Shown: positions 16,911 to 24,734 of the stretch, one piece after another | How the letters are laid out: the number at the start of each line of letters is the position of its first letter | Numbering within the stretch: position 1 is the stretch's first letter | DNA from: Chthonomonas sp. UBA2785 | Lineage (GTDB): Bacteria; Armatimonadota; Fimbriimonadia; Fimbriimonadales; Fimbriimonadaceae | Assembly (NCBI GenBank): GCA_002352215.1 | Contig: DEIB01000026.1 | Span: 62,001-126,000, forward strand | Direction of reading: 5' to 3' | DNA length: 64,000 nt | Notes under the pieces: model-generated | Databases searched by the model: none | Seen by the model: the letters and a program-made list of their open reading frames with translations, nothing else | Told to the model about the DNA's origin: nothing | Translations under genes and position numbers: made by a program

Positions 16911-19121
16911 ATGCTCACCCCGCTGGCGCTCTCGGTCGCGGCGCTCAACCCCGCCCACAGCCTCTACTTCGAGCAACCGGCCGCGCACTTCACCGAAAGC
17001 CTGCCCCTCGGCAATGGCCGCCTGGGCGCCATGGTCTTCGGCGGGGTGGAAACCGAGCGCATCGTCCTCAACGAATCCACCATGTGGTCAGGTTCGCCGC
17101 ACGATGCCGACCGCGAAAACGCCCACCAGTTTCTCGGCGCCATCCGCGAGCGGCTCCTGGCCGGAGACAACGCCGCCGCGCAAGAGATTCTGCAGCGCGA
17201 ATTTGTGGTCAAGGGCGCGGGTTCCGGGCACGGCAACGGCAAGGATGTCCCGTTTGGGTGCTACCAAACCCTGGGCGACATGGTGATCGAACTCCCCCGG
17301 GGGGCCGCCACGGAATACACCCGCACGCTGGACTTGGACCGCGCCTCGGCCCGCGTGGCCTACACCCAAAACGGGGTCCGCATCGAGCGCGAAACCTTCG
17401 TCTCCGCCCCCGGCCAAGTGGTGGTCTCCCGCATCATGGCCAGCCAGCCGATTCGTATGGCCGTCTCCCTCCGCCGCCCCGAGCGCGCCACCGTGCAGGC
17501 GGCGGGGCCGGATCTGCGCATGTTCGGGGCCCTGGCCAGCGGCTTCCCCGGGCAAGACGGCGTGCGCTACGAAGCCCGCCTGCGCGCGGTGGTGGATGGC
17601 CAGGTGGTGCCGCCGCAAGATGGCCAAATCTTCATCCCGGCGGGGCGGCAGGTGCTGCTCATCTTCTCGGCGGGCACCAGCATGTTCGATCCGGATTTCG
17701 CGGCCCGCACGCAGCGGCACGTCGAAACCGGCGCCAAGCAGGGCTTTGCCGAACTCCGCCGCCGCCACGAGCGCGACCACCAAGAGTTCTACCGCCGGTG
17801 CGAACTGGTGCTGCCCACCACCGCCCTTAGCGCCCTGCCCACCCCGCAGCGCACCCGGCGCGTGGCCCTGGGCGAGGCCGACCCGGCTTACGATGCGCTG
17901 ATCTTCCACTACGGGCGGTATCTCCTCATCTCCTCCTCACGGCCGGATAGCCCGCTGCCCGCCAACCTCCAGGGCATCTGGGCGGAAGAGCTGCAAACCC
18001 CCTGGAATGGCGATTTCCACATCAACATCAATCTGCAGATGAACTACTGGCTGGCGGAAACGACCGGCCTGGCCGATTGCGCCCGCCCTCTGGTGCGGTT
18101 CATCGCGGGGCTACCCCCCAACGGGGCCAAAACCGCCCGCGCCTATTACAACGCGCCGGGGTGGGTGGCCCACGTCATCACCAACCCCTGGAACTTCACC
18201 TCCCCCGGCGAGGGTGCCAGTTGGGGCTCCACCTGCACTGGCGGGGCGTGGCTGTGCGGCCACCTGTGGGAGCATTACGCCTTTAACCCCAACCCCCGCA
18301 CCCTCCGCGAGATTTATCCGGTGCTGAAGGGGGCCAGCGAGTTCTTCTTGGCCATGCTGATTGAAGAGCCGCGGAACAAGTGGCTGGTGACGGCCCCCAG
18401 CAACAGCCCTGAGAACAGCTATCGGCTGAACGGCCGCAACCTGAACACCGTGATGGGCCCGACCATGGACCAGCAGATTGTGCGCGAGCTCTTTACCAAC
18501 ACCCGCGAGGCCGCGCGCACCCTGGGCGTGGATGCGGAGTTCCAGCAGCAACTAGAGGCCACGCTGGCCCGCCTGGCGCCCCACCAAATCGGCCCGGACG
18601 GGCGGCTGCAGGAATGGCTGGAACCCTACGAGGAGCCCGAGCCGACCCACCGCCACGTCTCGCACCTTTATGGCTTACACCCGGGCAACCAGATTTCGCC
18701 GCGCCGCACTCCGGACCTGGCCACCGCCGCCCGCAAGACGCTGGAAGGGCGTGGCGACGCCGGCACCGGCTGGTCATTGGCGTGGAAGGTGTGCTTCTGG
18801 GCGCGCCTGCGGGATGGCGAGCGGGCGTACAAGCTTCTGCGCAACTATTCGCGCCCCACCGGGGATCAGAGCTTCGATTACAGCAACGGCGGCGGGGTGT
18901 ATCCCAACCTGTTTTGCGCGCACCCACCGTTCCAGATTGACGGCAATTTTGGGGTGACGGCGGGCATCGCGGAGATGCTGGTGCAGAGCCACGATGGGGA
19001 GACGCAGTTTCTGCCGGCGCTGCCCCGGGCGTGGGCGGCCGAGGGGTCGGTGCGCGGGCTGCGGGTGCGGGGTGGCCGCGAGGTCAGCTTCCGCTGGCGC
19101 GACGGGAAGATAGTGGAGTGA
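16911..19121 (+). CDS. Alpha-L-fucosidase, glycoside hydrolase family 95
   Basis: A 736-residue protein. The family hallmarks are present: the N-terminal LPLGNGRLGAMVFGG and LNESTMWSG, the catalytic-domain segments LPANLQGIW, NGDFHININLQMNYW and EWLEPYEEPEPTHRHVSHLY, and the C-terminal QIDGNFGVTAGIAEML. GH95 enzymes hydrolyse alpha-1,2-linked L-fucose (some act on related galactosides) with inversion, using a carboxylate and activated water. The short N-terminus (LTPLALSVAALNPAHS) is only weakly signal-like, so export is unclear. A GH29 alpha-L-fucosidase is encoded convergently downstream, suggesting use of fucosylated polysaccharides. Confidence 0.93.
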   Translation: MLTPLALSVAALNPAHSLYFEQPAAHFTESLPLGNGRLGAMVFGGVETERIVLNESTMWSGSPHDADRENAHQFLGAIRERLLAGDNAAAQEILQREFVVKGAGSGHGNGKDVPFGCYQTLGDMVIELPRGAATEYTRTLDLDRASARVAYTQNGVRIERETFVSAPGQVVVSRIMASQPIRMAVSLRRPERATVQAAGPDLRMFGALASGFPGQDGVRYEARLRAVVDGQVVPPQDGQIFIPAGRQVLLIFSAGTSMFDPDFAARTQRHVETGAKQGFAELRRRHERDHQEFYRRCELVLPTTALSALPTPQRTRRVALGEADPAYDALIFHYGRYLLISSSRPDSPLPANLQGIWAEELQTPWNGDFHININLQMNYWLAETTGLADCARPLVRFIAGLPPNGAKTARAYYNAPGWVAHVITNPWNFTSPGEGASWGSTCTGGAWLCGHLWEHYAFNPNPRTLREIYPVLKGASEFFLAMLIEEPRNKWLVTAPSNSPENSYRLNGRNLNTVMGPTMDQQIVRELFTNTREAARTLGVDAEFQQQLEATLARLAPHQIGPDGRLQEWLEPYEEPEPTHRHVSHLYGLHPGNQISPRRTPDLATAARKTLEGRGDAGTGWSLAWKVCFWARLRDGERAYKLLRNYSRPTGDQSFDYSNGGGVYPNLFCAHPPFQIDGNFGVTAGIAEMLVQSHDGETQFLPALPRAWAAEGSVRGLRVRGGREVSFRWRDGKIVE

Positions 19122-19130
19122 AGGGCTGAG

Positions 19131-19586
19131 CTAGGGGGTTGGCTCAGGGCCGCCGTAGCGTAACTCCGGCCCCATCCAGTCGCTCGCATCTCGCCAAGAG
19201 AGCTTACGCGCCCCAATCCAGGTGCTCCTGTCACGGTGAGGAGCGGAGGGGTGCCACGGTGCATCATCTGCCCAATAGAAGATCTCGCCCTCCAACATAA
19301 GCGTGGCAACCATGATGATTCCTGCGTAGTTCTCCGGCGGTGGCACCAGATGGAGCGTGGTGACTTCCTCAAACAGAAGCTCAATGGCTGATGGATCGCG
19401 CCACTGCCTCTGGACAAGCAAGCGAACCCTGTTATCCATATGGTGGGGAACACGCATGTGCATGTTCTCCATCACGTATGTCTCCGTCCAAACATGAGCC
19501 TCCCGGATACAGCCATCGTGAAAGTTGCCAAACCGCACGAGGAGCGCGTCCAACTCCGCCTGGGTTGTCAGAGGAATCCAGTTCAC
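19131..19586 (-). CDS. Small protein of unknown function coupled to the GH29 gene
   Basis: A 151-residue soluble protein. The segment FGNFHDGCIREAHVWTETYV near residue 20 resembles an uncharacterised bacterial family with an FHD..I.E motif; several Trp residues follow. GTG at 19586 overlaps the TGA of the frame-shifted fucosidase frame in a GTGA arrangement, so translation is probably coupled. No enzymatic motif is visible, and an immunity-like or sugar-unrelated role cannot be separated. Confidence 0.7.
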   Translation of the reverse strand: MNWIPLTTQAELDALLVRFGNFHDGCIREAHVWTETYVMENMHMRVPHHMDNRVRLLVQRQWRDPSAIELLFEEVTTLHLVPPPENYAGIIMVATLMLEGEIFYWADDAPWHPSAPHRDRSTWIGARKLSWRDASDWMGPELRYGGPEPTP

Positions 19587-20904
19587 GCCTCACCCAAATC
19601 AAACGCCAGCACCAGCGGCCGGGGAAGGTCCTCCACCCCCGCCGGCAGGGCAAACACGCACGCCCCGCCTTCCTCCCGCCACGGCACCGGCGCCTCGCAC
19701 CCCAGCAGCCTCAATTCCGCCCCCACCGCAGGCCGCAACGCCCGCAGCCGGTCCGCCCCCTCGTCGCACAATAGGCAAAGCACTGCCCCTCCCGCTGCGT
19801 ATAGCGCACGCCCTCATCGCCGTAGGGGGCAATGGCCCGCGAACCATAAATCGCCTCTCCGTTCACCCGCATCCACGCGCCAATCTCCCGTAGCCGCTCC
19901 CGCGCCCCCTCGGGGAACTCGCCCTCCGGCGTGGGGCCAAACCCGATCAAGAAATTCCCCCCTTTCGAGACGATCTCAATCAGCATCCGCAGGATCTCGC
20001 CCACCGGCCGGAACACTTCCGGCCCCGCATACTTCCAGCTCGTGCCCATGCACAGGCAGCTTTCCCACGGCTGGTCTAGGGGCGCATCGGGGATCTGGTG
20101 TTCCGGGGTGATGAAGTCCTCATATTCGTCGCCCACCGTGCGGTTGGCCACAATCAGGCCGGGCTGCAGCTCCCGCGCCATGCCAATCATCCCGGGCATG
20201 TCAATGTCCTCGCCGCTCTCGGTCTTCACCCAGCCCGCATCCAGCCACAGCACGTCCACCGGGCCGTAGCCGGTCATCAGCTCGCGGATTTGGGCGTGCG
20301 TAAACCGCACAAATTCGTCCCACTGCGGGGTGCCGCGGGTATTGGCCTGGCGCGTCGTCACCGGGGCATCGGGCGACCAGTAGGCGGGGGAGTGCCAATC
20401 CGCCTTGGAGAAATACACCGAAATCCCTAGCCCGCGCCGCTGCATGGCCTCGCAGAACCCCTTGTATACATCCACCGGGTAGGGGCTCTCCGGGCCCGTG
20501 ATCTTGTAGTCGGTTTCGTGCGTGTCCCACATGCAAAAGCCGTCGTGGTGCTTGGCGGTGAGGGAAACGTAGCGGATGCCCGCGTCGGCCACGGCTTCGG
20601 CCCAGGCTTCAGGGTCGTAGCGGTGGGGGTGGAACTCGCGGTTGAGCGCCCAGTAATCGCGCTGGAAGCGGGCGAGGTCCTTGCCCCGGCTGGTCCAGCA
20701 CTCCATGTTGTCGTTGCGCGCCCAGTCGTCGCCGGGGGAGAGGGGCCAGGACTCGCAGCAATCCCACAGCGAGTAGGGGCCCCAGTGCAGCAGAAGCCCG
20801 AACTTTTGGTCTTGGAACCACTCCAGGCGCTGGCGGAGCCACGCAGGCTTGGCGTGGGTGAGCGCGGTGGAGTGCGCAATGACGTCAAGTCGGTCTTCGG
20901 CCAC
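19583..20904 (-). pseudogene. Alpha-L-fucosidase GH29 with a single-base frameshift
   Basis: The frame from GTG 20904 encodes an alpha-L-fucosidase (TIM barrel with RYVSLTAKHHDGFCMWD, VDVLWLDAGW and GTSWKY; the Asp of WLDAGW is the expected nucleophile position). Near the C-terminus the reading shifts: after VRYTQREG the annotated frame gives an unlikely Arg/Cys-rich tail, while the other frame continues the expected beta-sandwich end (RLLGCEAPVPW, then CVFALPAGVEDL) to a TGA at 19583. One extra G in the GGGG run (plus-strand C run 19786-19789) restores a full-length protein of about 440 residues. This may be a recent mutation, phase variation or a sequencing error. The start lies 6 nt after TAAACT. 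Confidence 0.82.
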
Positions 20905-20910
20905 GCCGGG

Positions 20911-20916
20911 AGTTTA
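20911..20916 (-). promoter_or_regulatory. -10-like box TAAACT of the GH29 gene
   Basis: Six nt before GTG 20904 on the minus strand. Confidence 0.5.
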
Positions 20917-20982
20917 CTGAGTGGCGGGATAGGCGCAGGCGAGGAACCCCCCTCAAGCACAAAACGGTAATCGAAGAAACAG

Positions 20983-21906
20983 ATGGTCGCCCTCGCTTGC
21001 GTTCTCGCCGCCACCATGCCCGCCCCGGGCGCTGATCTCGTGCCCGGATTTGAGCGCATGACCTGCAATGATGCGTACGGGCGCAACATCACCTTCTATA
21101 TCTCGCCCGTGACGGCGAATGAGAAGAAGCCGGTCGCCCTCATTATCCTCGGGTCGGGCGGGCAATCCATCTGGATGCGAGTGGGGGATCGCATTGCGGG
21201 AGGGCTGCAAAACCTCTTCCTCAATGTGGCCAAGGAGCAGTATCGCGTGCTCGTGGTGGAGAAGCCGGGCGTGCCGTTTGCCTTCAATCCGCCGCAGCCA
21301 GGCACGGCCATAGACTGCCCGCCGGAGTTCTTGGCCGAGCACACCCTGGAGCGGTGGTCCGCCGCCAATGCGGCCGCCCTGAAGGCCGCCTGGGCGCTCC
21401 CGGGTTCTGACCCCGCCCGCACCCTGGTCGTCGGTCACTCCGAAGGGGCCAAGGTGGCCGCAAAGGTCAGCCGCCTGGAAGAGCTCGTGACCCACGTGGC
21501 GATGCTCGCGGGGGGCGGGGCGAACCAACTCTTTGACCTCGCCACCATGGCGGAAAAGGGGATGCCGGGGGCCAGTCAATCGGTGTATGCCGAGTGGGAG
21601 AAGATCAAGCGTGACCCGGAAAGCACGACCAAGATGGCGTGGGGGCACCCGTATCGGTATTGGGGCAGCATGCTCCGCACATCCCCGCTGGAAGAAGCGC
21701 TGGGCAGCCGCGCCAAGCTGTTTGCCGCGAGCGGTAGCCGAGACATGGCCGTGCCCATCGAGTCGTTTGAGGTGCTGAGGGCTGGGCTCGCTCAAGCGGA
21801 ACGCCCCGCCGAGCTCCACCGGATTGAAGGGGCCGACCACGGGTTTGAGCCGCTGGGGTTCGATGCCGTGTTTCGCATGGTCTTGAAGTGGGCGGCTGAG
21901 GCGTAA
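20983..21906 (+). CDS. Exported alpha/beta hydrolase
   Basis: A 307-residue protein with a short hydrophobic N-terminus (VALACVLAATMPAPGA) suggesting export. The nucleophile elbow GHSEGAK, a candidate Asp in SGSRDMAVP and the His in GADHGFEPL form an alpha/beta-hydrolase triad. The family is broad (dienelactone-hydrolase-like esterases and peptidases) and the substrate is unknown. An in-frame TAA 15 nt upstream fixes ATG 20983 as the first possible start. It is divergent from the GH29 gene. Confidence 0.82.
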   Translation: MVALACVLAATMPAPGADLVPGFERMTCNDAYGRNITFYISPVTANEKKPVALIILGSGGQSIWMRVGDRIAGGLQNLFLNVAKEQYRVLVVEKPGVPFAFNPPQPGTAIDCPPEFLAEHTLERWSAANAAALKAAWALPGSDPARTLVVGHSEGAKVAAKVSRLEELVTHVAMLAGGGANQLFDLATMAEKGMPGASQSVYAEWEKIKRDPESTTKMAWGHPYRYWGSMLRTSPLEEALGSRAKLFAASGSRDMAVPIESFEVLRAGLAQAERPAELHRIEGADHGFEPLGFDAVFRMVLKWAAEA

Positions 21907-21969
21907 CGGCACCTGGAAGGGCTCTGGCCCCGGCGGAGAGGACAAAACTGGTTGCTCTAGGTCTCGTCC

Positions 21970-21999
21970 TTGACAAAAAGAATAAACAACGGCTAATAT
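21970..21999 (+). promoter_or_regulatory. Sigma-70-type promoter of the arsR-AHSA1-DUF4287 operon
   Basis: TTGACA (21970-21975), an 18-nt spacer and TAATAT (21994-21999), with the ATG 12 nt further on. This is the best -35/-10 pair in the window. The regulator encoded first may bind here to control itself. Confidence 0.82.
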
Positions 22000-22011
22000 A
22001 AGCGCAAGCTT

Positions 22012-22320
22012 ATGAAAAATGGTGACATTTGGAGAGCCCTGGCCGAACCGCTTCGCCGTCAGTTGCTCGAAATCCTGCGGGCCGGGGCTCAACCGGCCGG
22101 ACAGCTGGCTCTCACCACAGGCCACAGCCAGCCGCTCGTCTCCCAGCATCTGCGGGTGTTGTTGGAAGCTGGACTGGTAAGAGTCTCGCCACAAGGCCGA
22201 AGCCGACTGTACGGGCTCAATGAGGAGGGATTTCGAACAGTTGCCGAATGGCTCGCCCAATACGAGGTGTTCTGGTCCGAACGACTTGACCGACTTGCTG
22301 AGGTGGTTGAGCAGCGATGA
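22012..22320 (+). CDS. ArsR-family transcriptional regulator
   Basis: A 102-residue winged-helix protein: IWRALAEPLRRQLLEILRAG, then the recognition helix region HSQPLVSQHLRVLLEAGLV and the wing GRSRLYGLN. It has no cysteine metal site, so it is not a classical metal sensor. Its stop overlaps the next start (ATGA). The order ArsR regulator, AHSA1/SRPBCC protein is a very common pair in bacteria. Confidence 0.92.
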   Translation: MKNGDIWRALAEPLRRQLLEILRAGAQPAGQLALTTGHSQPLVSQHLRVLLEAGLVRVSPQGRSRLYGLNEEGFRTVAEWLAQYEVFWSERLDRLAEVVEQR

Positions 22321-22733
22321 AGGATTCCATCGTTCTTGAACGCGAGTTCAACCTCCCGCCTGAGAAGATCTGGCACGCCCTGACTGACGCCGAGACCCTG
22401 GGCCGATGGCTGATGCCGAACACATTCCGGCTCGAGGTGGGAGCGGAATTCACATTCTCGACGAAGCCGGCCCCGGGCTTTGATGGGGTCGTCCGCTGTA
22501 AGGTCCTCCAAATCAATCCCCAGCGCTCCTTGTCTTACACTTGGCAGGGCGGCGGTCTGGATACGGTTGTCGAATGGACCCTTGAACCTAAGAATTCCGG
22601 AACGTTGCTAAAACTGCGGCACCGTGGATTCCGCGGCTTCAAGGCCTCCCTCATCCGCCGTATCCTCGAAAGCGGATGGAAGTCGATGCTCTCCGGCGAA
22701 GCCTTCGAGCGACTGGCGAGGGAAGCGAAATGA
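22317..22733 (+). CDS. SRPBCC / AHSA1-like (ATPase activator homologue) protein
   Basis: A 138-residue single-domain protein with the AHSA1-like pattern: REFNLPPEKIWHALTDAETLGRW at the N-terminus, a beta-grasp body with YTWQGG and a C-terminal helix ending SGEAFERLAREAK. The fold binds hydrophobic ligands; the ligand is unknown. It is translationally coupled at both ends by 4-bp ATGA overlaps. Confidence 0.9.
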   Translation: MKDSIVLEREFNLPPEKIWHALTDAETLGRWLMPNTFRLEVGAEFTFSTKPAPGFDGVVRCKVLQINPQRSLSYTWQGGGLDTVVEWTLEPKNSGTLLKLRHRGFRGFKASLIRRILESGWKSMLSGEAFERLAREAK

Positions 22734-23275
22734 CCCCCGCCGAGATGCAAGCCGCCGTGATTCGCGGCCTGAAAGCCAAGACCGGCAGGGATCTCGAAGA
22801 GTGGCTTGCGTTGCTGGAAGAAGCCGCACTTTCATCTCGAAAAGAGCGAGTTACGTGGCTGAAGTCCACCCACGGGGTCGGGCACGTTACCGCGACAATT
22901 CTGGCGGATCATGCCGCTGGCGACGCTCACCTGCAGGTTGGGCCGCAAGCGCTTCTTGATCAACTCTTTGGCAAGGAAGAGGAAGCTGTCCGCACCCAGC
23001 TTGCAGAGGTACTGGCCTTTGCTCGGGGTCTATCGCAAGTAGAGATTGTGCCTTGCAAGGGCTATGTGGGGCTCAAAACTCAACGCCAGTTCGCGGCCTT
23101 GCGCCCAAAGAACGGGCGGCTTGAGATCGGCCTGGCCTTAGTAGGTGCACCCGAGGGGAAGGTTCATCCCGTGCGTGGACTGGGTGGCGGGCGAGTCACC
23201 CAAGGCATCTGGGCCGATGAGCCATGGCGGGCGGACTTTGAGCAAGCGTATCGAGAGTCGATTGGACTAAGTTAG
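22730..23275 (+). CDS. DUF4287/DUF5655-type protein, second copy
   Basis: A 181-residue protein starting at ATG 22730 inside the preceding stop (ATGA). Residues 1-70 show the DUF4287 pattern (KAKTGRDLEEWLALLEEA, then THGVGHVTATILADHAAG), and residues about 95-150 the DUF5655 pattern (CKGYVGLKTQRQFAAL). The ArsR-AHSA1-DUF4287 order is a recognised gene neighbourhood in bacteria, but the third protein has no known activity. An in-frame ATG at 22676 lies inside the AHSA1 gene and is less likely. Confidence 0.87.
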   Translation: MTPAEMQAAVIRGLKAKTGRDLEEWLALLEEAALSSRKERVTWLKSTHGVGHVTATILADHAAGDAHLQVGPQALLDQLFGKEEEAVRTQLAEVLAFARGLSQVEIVPCKGYVGLKTQRQFAALRPKNGRLEIGLALVGAPEGKVHPVRGLGGGRVTQGIWADEPWRADFEQAYRESIGLS

Positions 23276-23476
23276 AAAACGGCGGGAGTCAAGCTCAAGC
23301 GGCGGGAGATTCCGATAGTAGGTCCACATAAGTGTATTGCTGAAGGTTAGGATTTAATCAGAAGTGGCTCACTCTTGGAAGCTCATGGGAAAACACACAA
23401 TAGCCAAACTTGCTGTCGGGTTCTCGAAAGGTGGATACTTAAAGAGACTCAGAAGTTCTGCATCTGAGGGAGTCCC

Positions 23477-24103
23477 ATGTTTCAGCAACTGCAGCAGTTA
23501 CTTCAACACCGTAACCCCCGCTTTGTATGCGAGGCGGCGGGTGACAAGCCCGATGCCGGCGAGCACATCGCGCATATCGATCATGAGGTGACTCCGGGGT
23601 TGGACGCCAACGCACTGGCCGAGCTGCGCCAGCAGGTTGGCGACCTTCCGCATCTCTTCGCGTTCTATGAACGCTATGGCAGCGTGCGCTTGTTCCGAGA
23701 CTCCATCGAGGGCAAGTGGAGCGGCAAGGCGTCCGCCTATTACATCGCTCCCCCGGATGAGTGGGCCGAGCTCCGCGACGGGGCTCAAAGCTGGTTCGAT
23801 GATCTCGACGAAGATGATCAGGAGACGCTTCCGGATTGGATCACTGAATACGTGGTGGTCGGCGAAATCCCCCAATCGGGCAATTACTTCCTGATGCCGC
23901 TGGTCGGCGATAATCGCGGCAAGGTCTATACCTTTGACCATGATGGCTATGTGTTCATCGAACGGGGAAGCAACTTCGAGGAGTTCGTAGACTCATTAGC
24001 CCGCGTGGATGCGGAGCACCTGGATGAAATTGGTGGCCACACGAGATACGCGGATGGCAAAACTGAGTACCAGTGGATGCCAAATCAGTACCTCCACGAT
24101 TAG
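23477..24103 (+). CDS. SMI1/KNR4 (SUKH)-like protein
   Basis: A 208-residue soluble protein. The central part follows the SUKH pattern: LPHLFAFYERYGSVRLF, then EWAELRDG, VVVGEIPQSGNYFLMP and VYTFDHDGYVF, ending with a helix EEFVDSLARV. SUKH proteins are frequent immunity proteins for secreted nuclease and other toxins, and also occur as stand-alone housekeeping-like genes. GAGGGAG lies a few nt before the ATG. The 201-bp gap upstream contains a weak TTGCTG/GATACT pair (18-nt spacer). No toxin gene is visible nearby. Confidence 0.82.
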   Translation: MFQQLQQLLQHRNPRFVCEAAGDKPDAGEHIAHIDHEVTPGLDANALAELRQQVGDLPHLFAFYERYGSVRLFRDSIEGKWSGKASAYYIAPPDEWAELRDGAQSWFDDLDEDDQETLPDWITEYVVVGEIPQSGNYFLMPLVGDNRGKVYTFDHDGYVFIERGSNFEEFVDSLARVDAEHLDEIGGHTRYADGKTEYQWMPNQYLHD

Positions 24104-24166
24104 GAGTATCGCGCTTACTGTTGAGCGTGCGGGGCAAGGCGTGGTTTGCACCCCCCAAGCCCAAAG

Positions 24167-24172
24167 TAAACT
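24167..24172 (+). promoter_or_regulatory. -10-like box TAAACT of the DUF2199 gene
   Basis: Seven nt before ATG 24180; predicts a leaderless mRNA. Confidence 0.55.
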
Positions 24173-24179
24173 CCGCGCC

Positions 24180-24704
24180 ATGTGGGGCAAGAAGCGCACC
24201 CCTCCGCCGCCCGAATGGGTGTGCCCGCAATGCGGCGGCACGCACGTTGGCCTCCCCACCGACTACGGCTGGCGGCTGCCGGACGAGGTCTGGGCGCTCG
24301 GCGAGGAAGCCCGCCAAGCCCACCTGGACTGGGCCACCGACGTCTGCCACCACGAGGGCCGTTGGTTCCTGCGCGGCGTTCTCTATGTCCCCTTCACCTT
24401 CAGCGACGGCCGGTGGGGCTGGGGGTGCTGGGCCGAAGTCCAGGAATCCACCGTCCACGCCCTGTGGGCCCTCGAAGACCGAGACGGCTCCCATCTCCCC
24501 CCGGAACCTGGCACCCTCGCCTGCGAGATCCCTTGCTACCCGGATTCGATGGGGCTGCCGGTCCGGGTGCAGTTCGGGCCGGGCCACCTGCGCCCCTTTT
24601 TCTATTGCGCCGAAGACCAAACCCACCCGCTGGCCACCGACCAGCGCCACGGGATTGACGAGGCCAAGTACCACGCCATCGTGGACACCGTCATGCCCAA
24701 GTAA
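24180..24704 (+). CDS. DUF2199-domain protein
   Basis: A 174-residue protein. It opens with a zinc-ribbon half (WVCPQCGGTH) and contains the family segments VCHHEGRWFLRGVLYVPF and RWGWGCWAEV, with PFFYCAEDQTHPLATDQ towards the end. DUF2199 has no assigned function. The start at ATG 24180 is supported by a TAAACT box 7 nt upstream and by the position of the CPQC motif at residue 14; the frame is open further upstream but overlaps the SUKH gene. Confidence 0.87.
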   Translation: MWGKKRTPPPPEWVCPQCGGTHVGLPTDYGWRLPDEVWALGEEARQAHLDWATDVCHHEGRWFLRGVLYVPFTFSDGRWGWGCWAEVQESTVHALWALEDRDGSHLPPEPGTLACEIPCYPDSMGLPVRVQFGPGHLRPFFYCAEDQTHPLATDQRHGIDEAKYHAIVDTVMPK

Positions 24705-24734
24705 AGGCTTGCAAGCTCAAAAAGAGCCCCCCGG

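Noticed and set aside
23364..23591. 75-residue ORF before the SUKH-like gene
   Set aside because: It overlaps the Shine-Dalgarno sequence and start of the SUKH-like gene and has no supporting motif.
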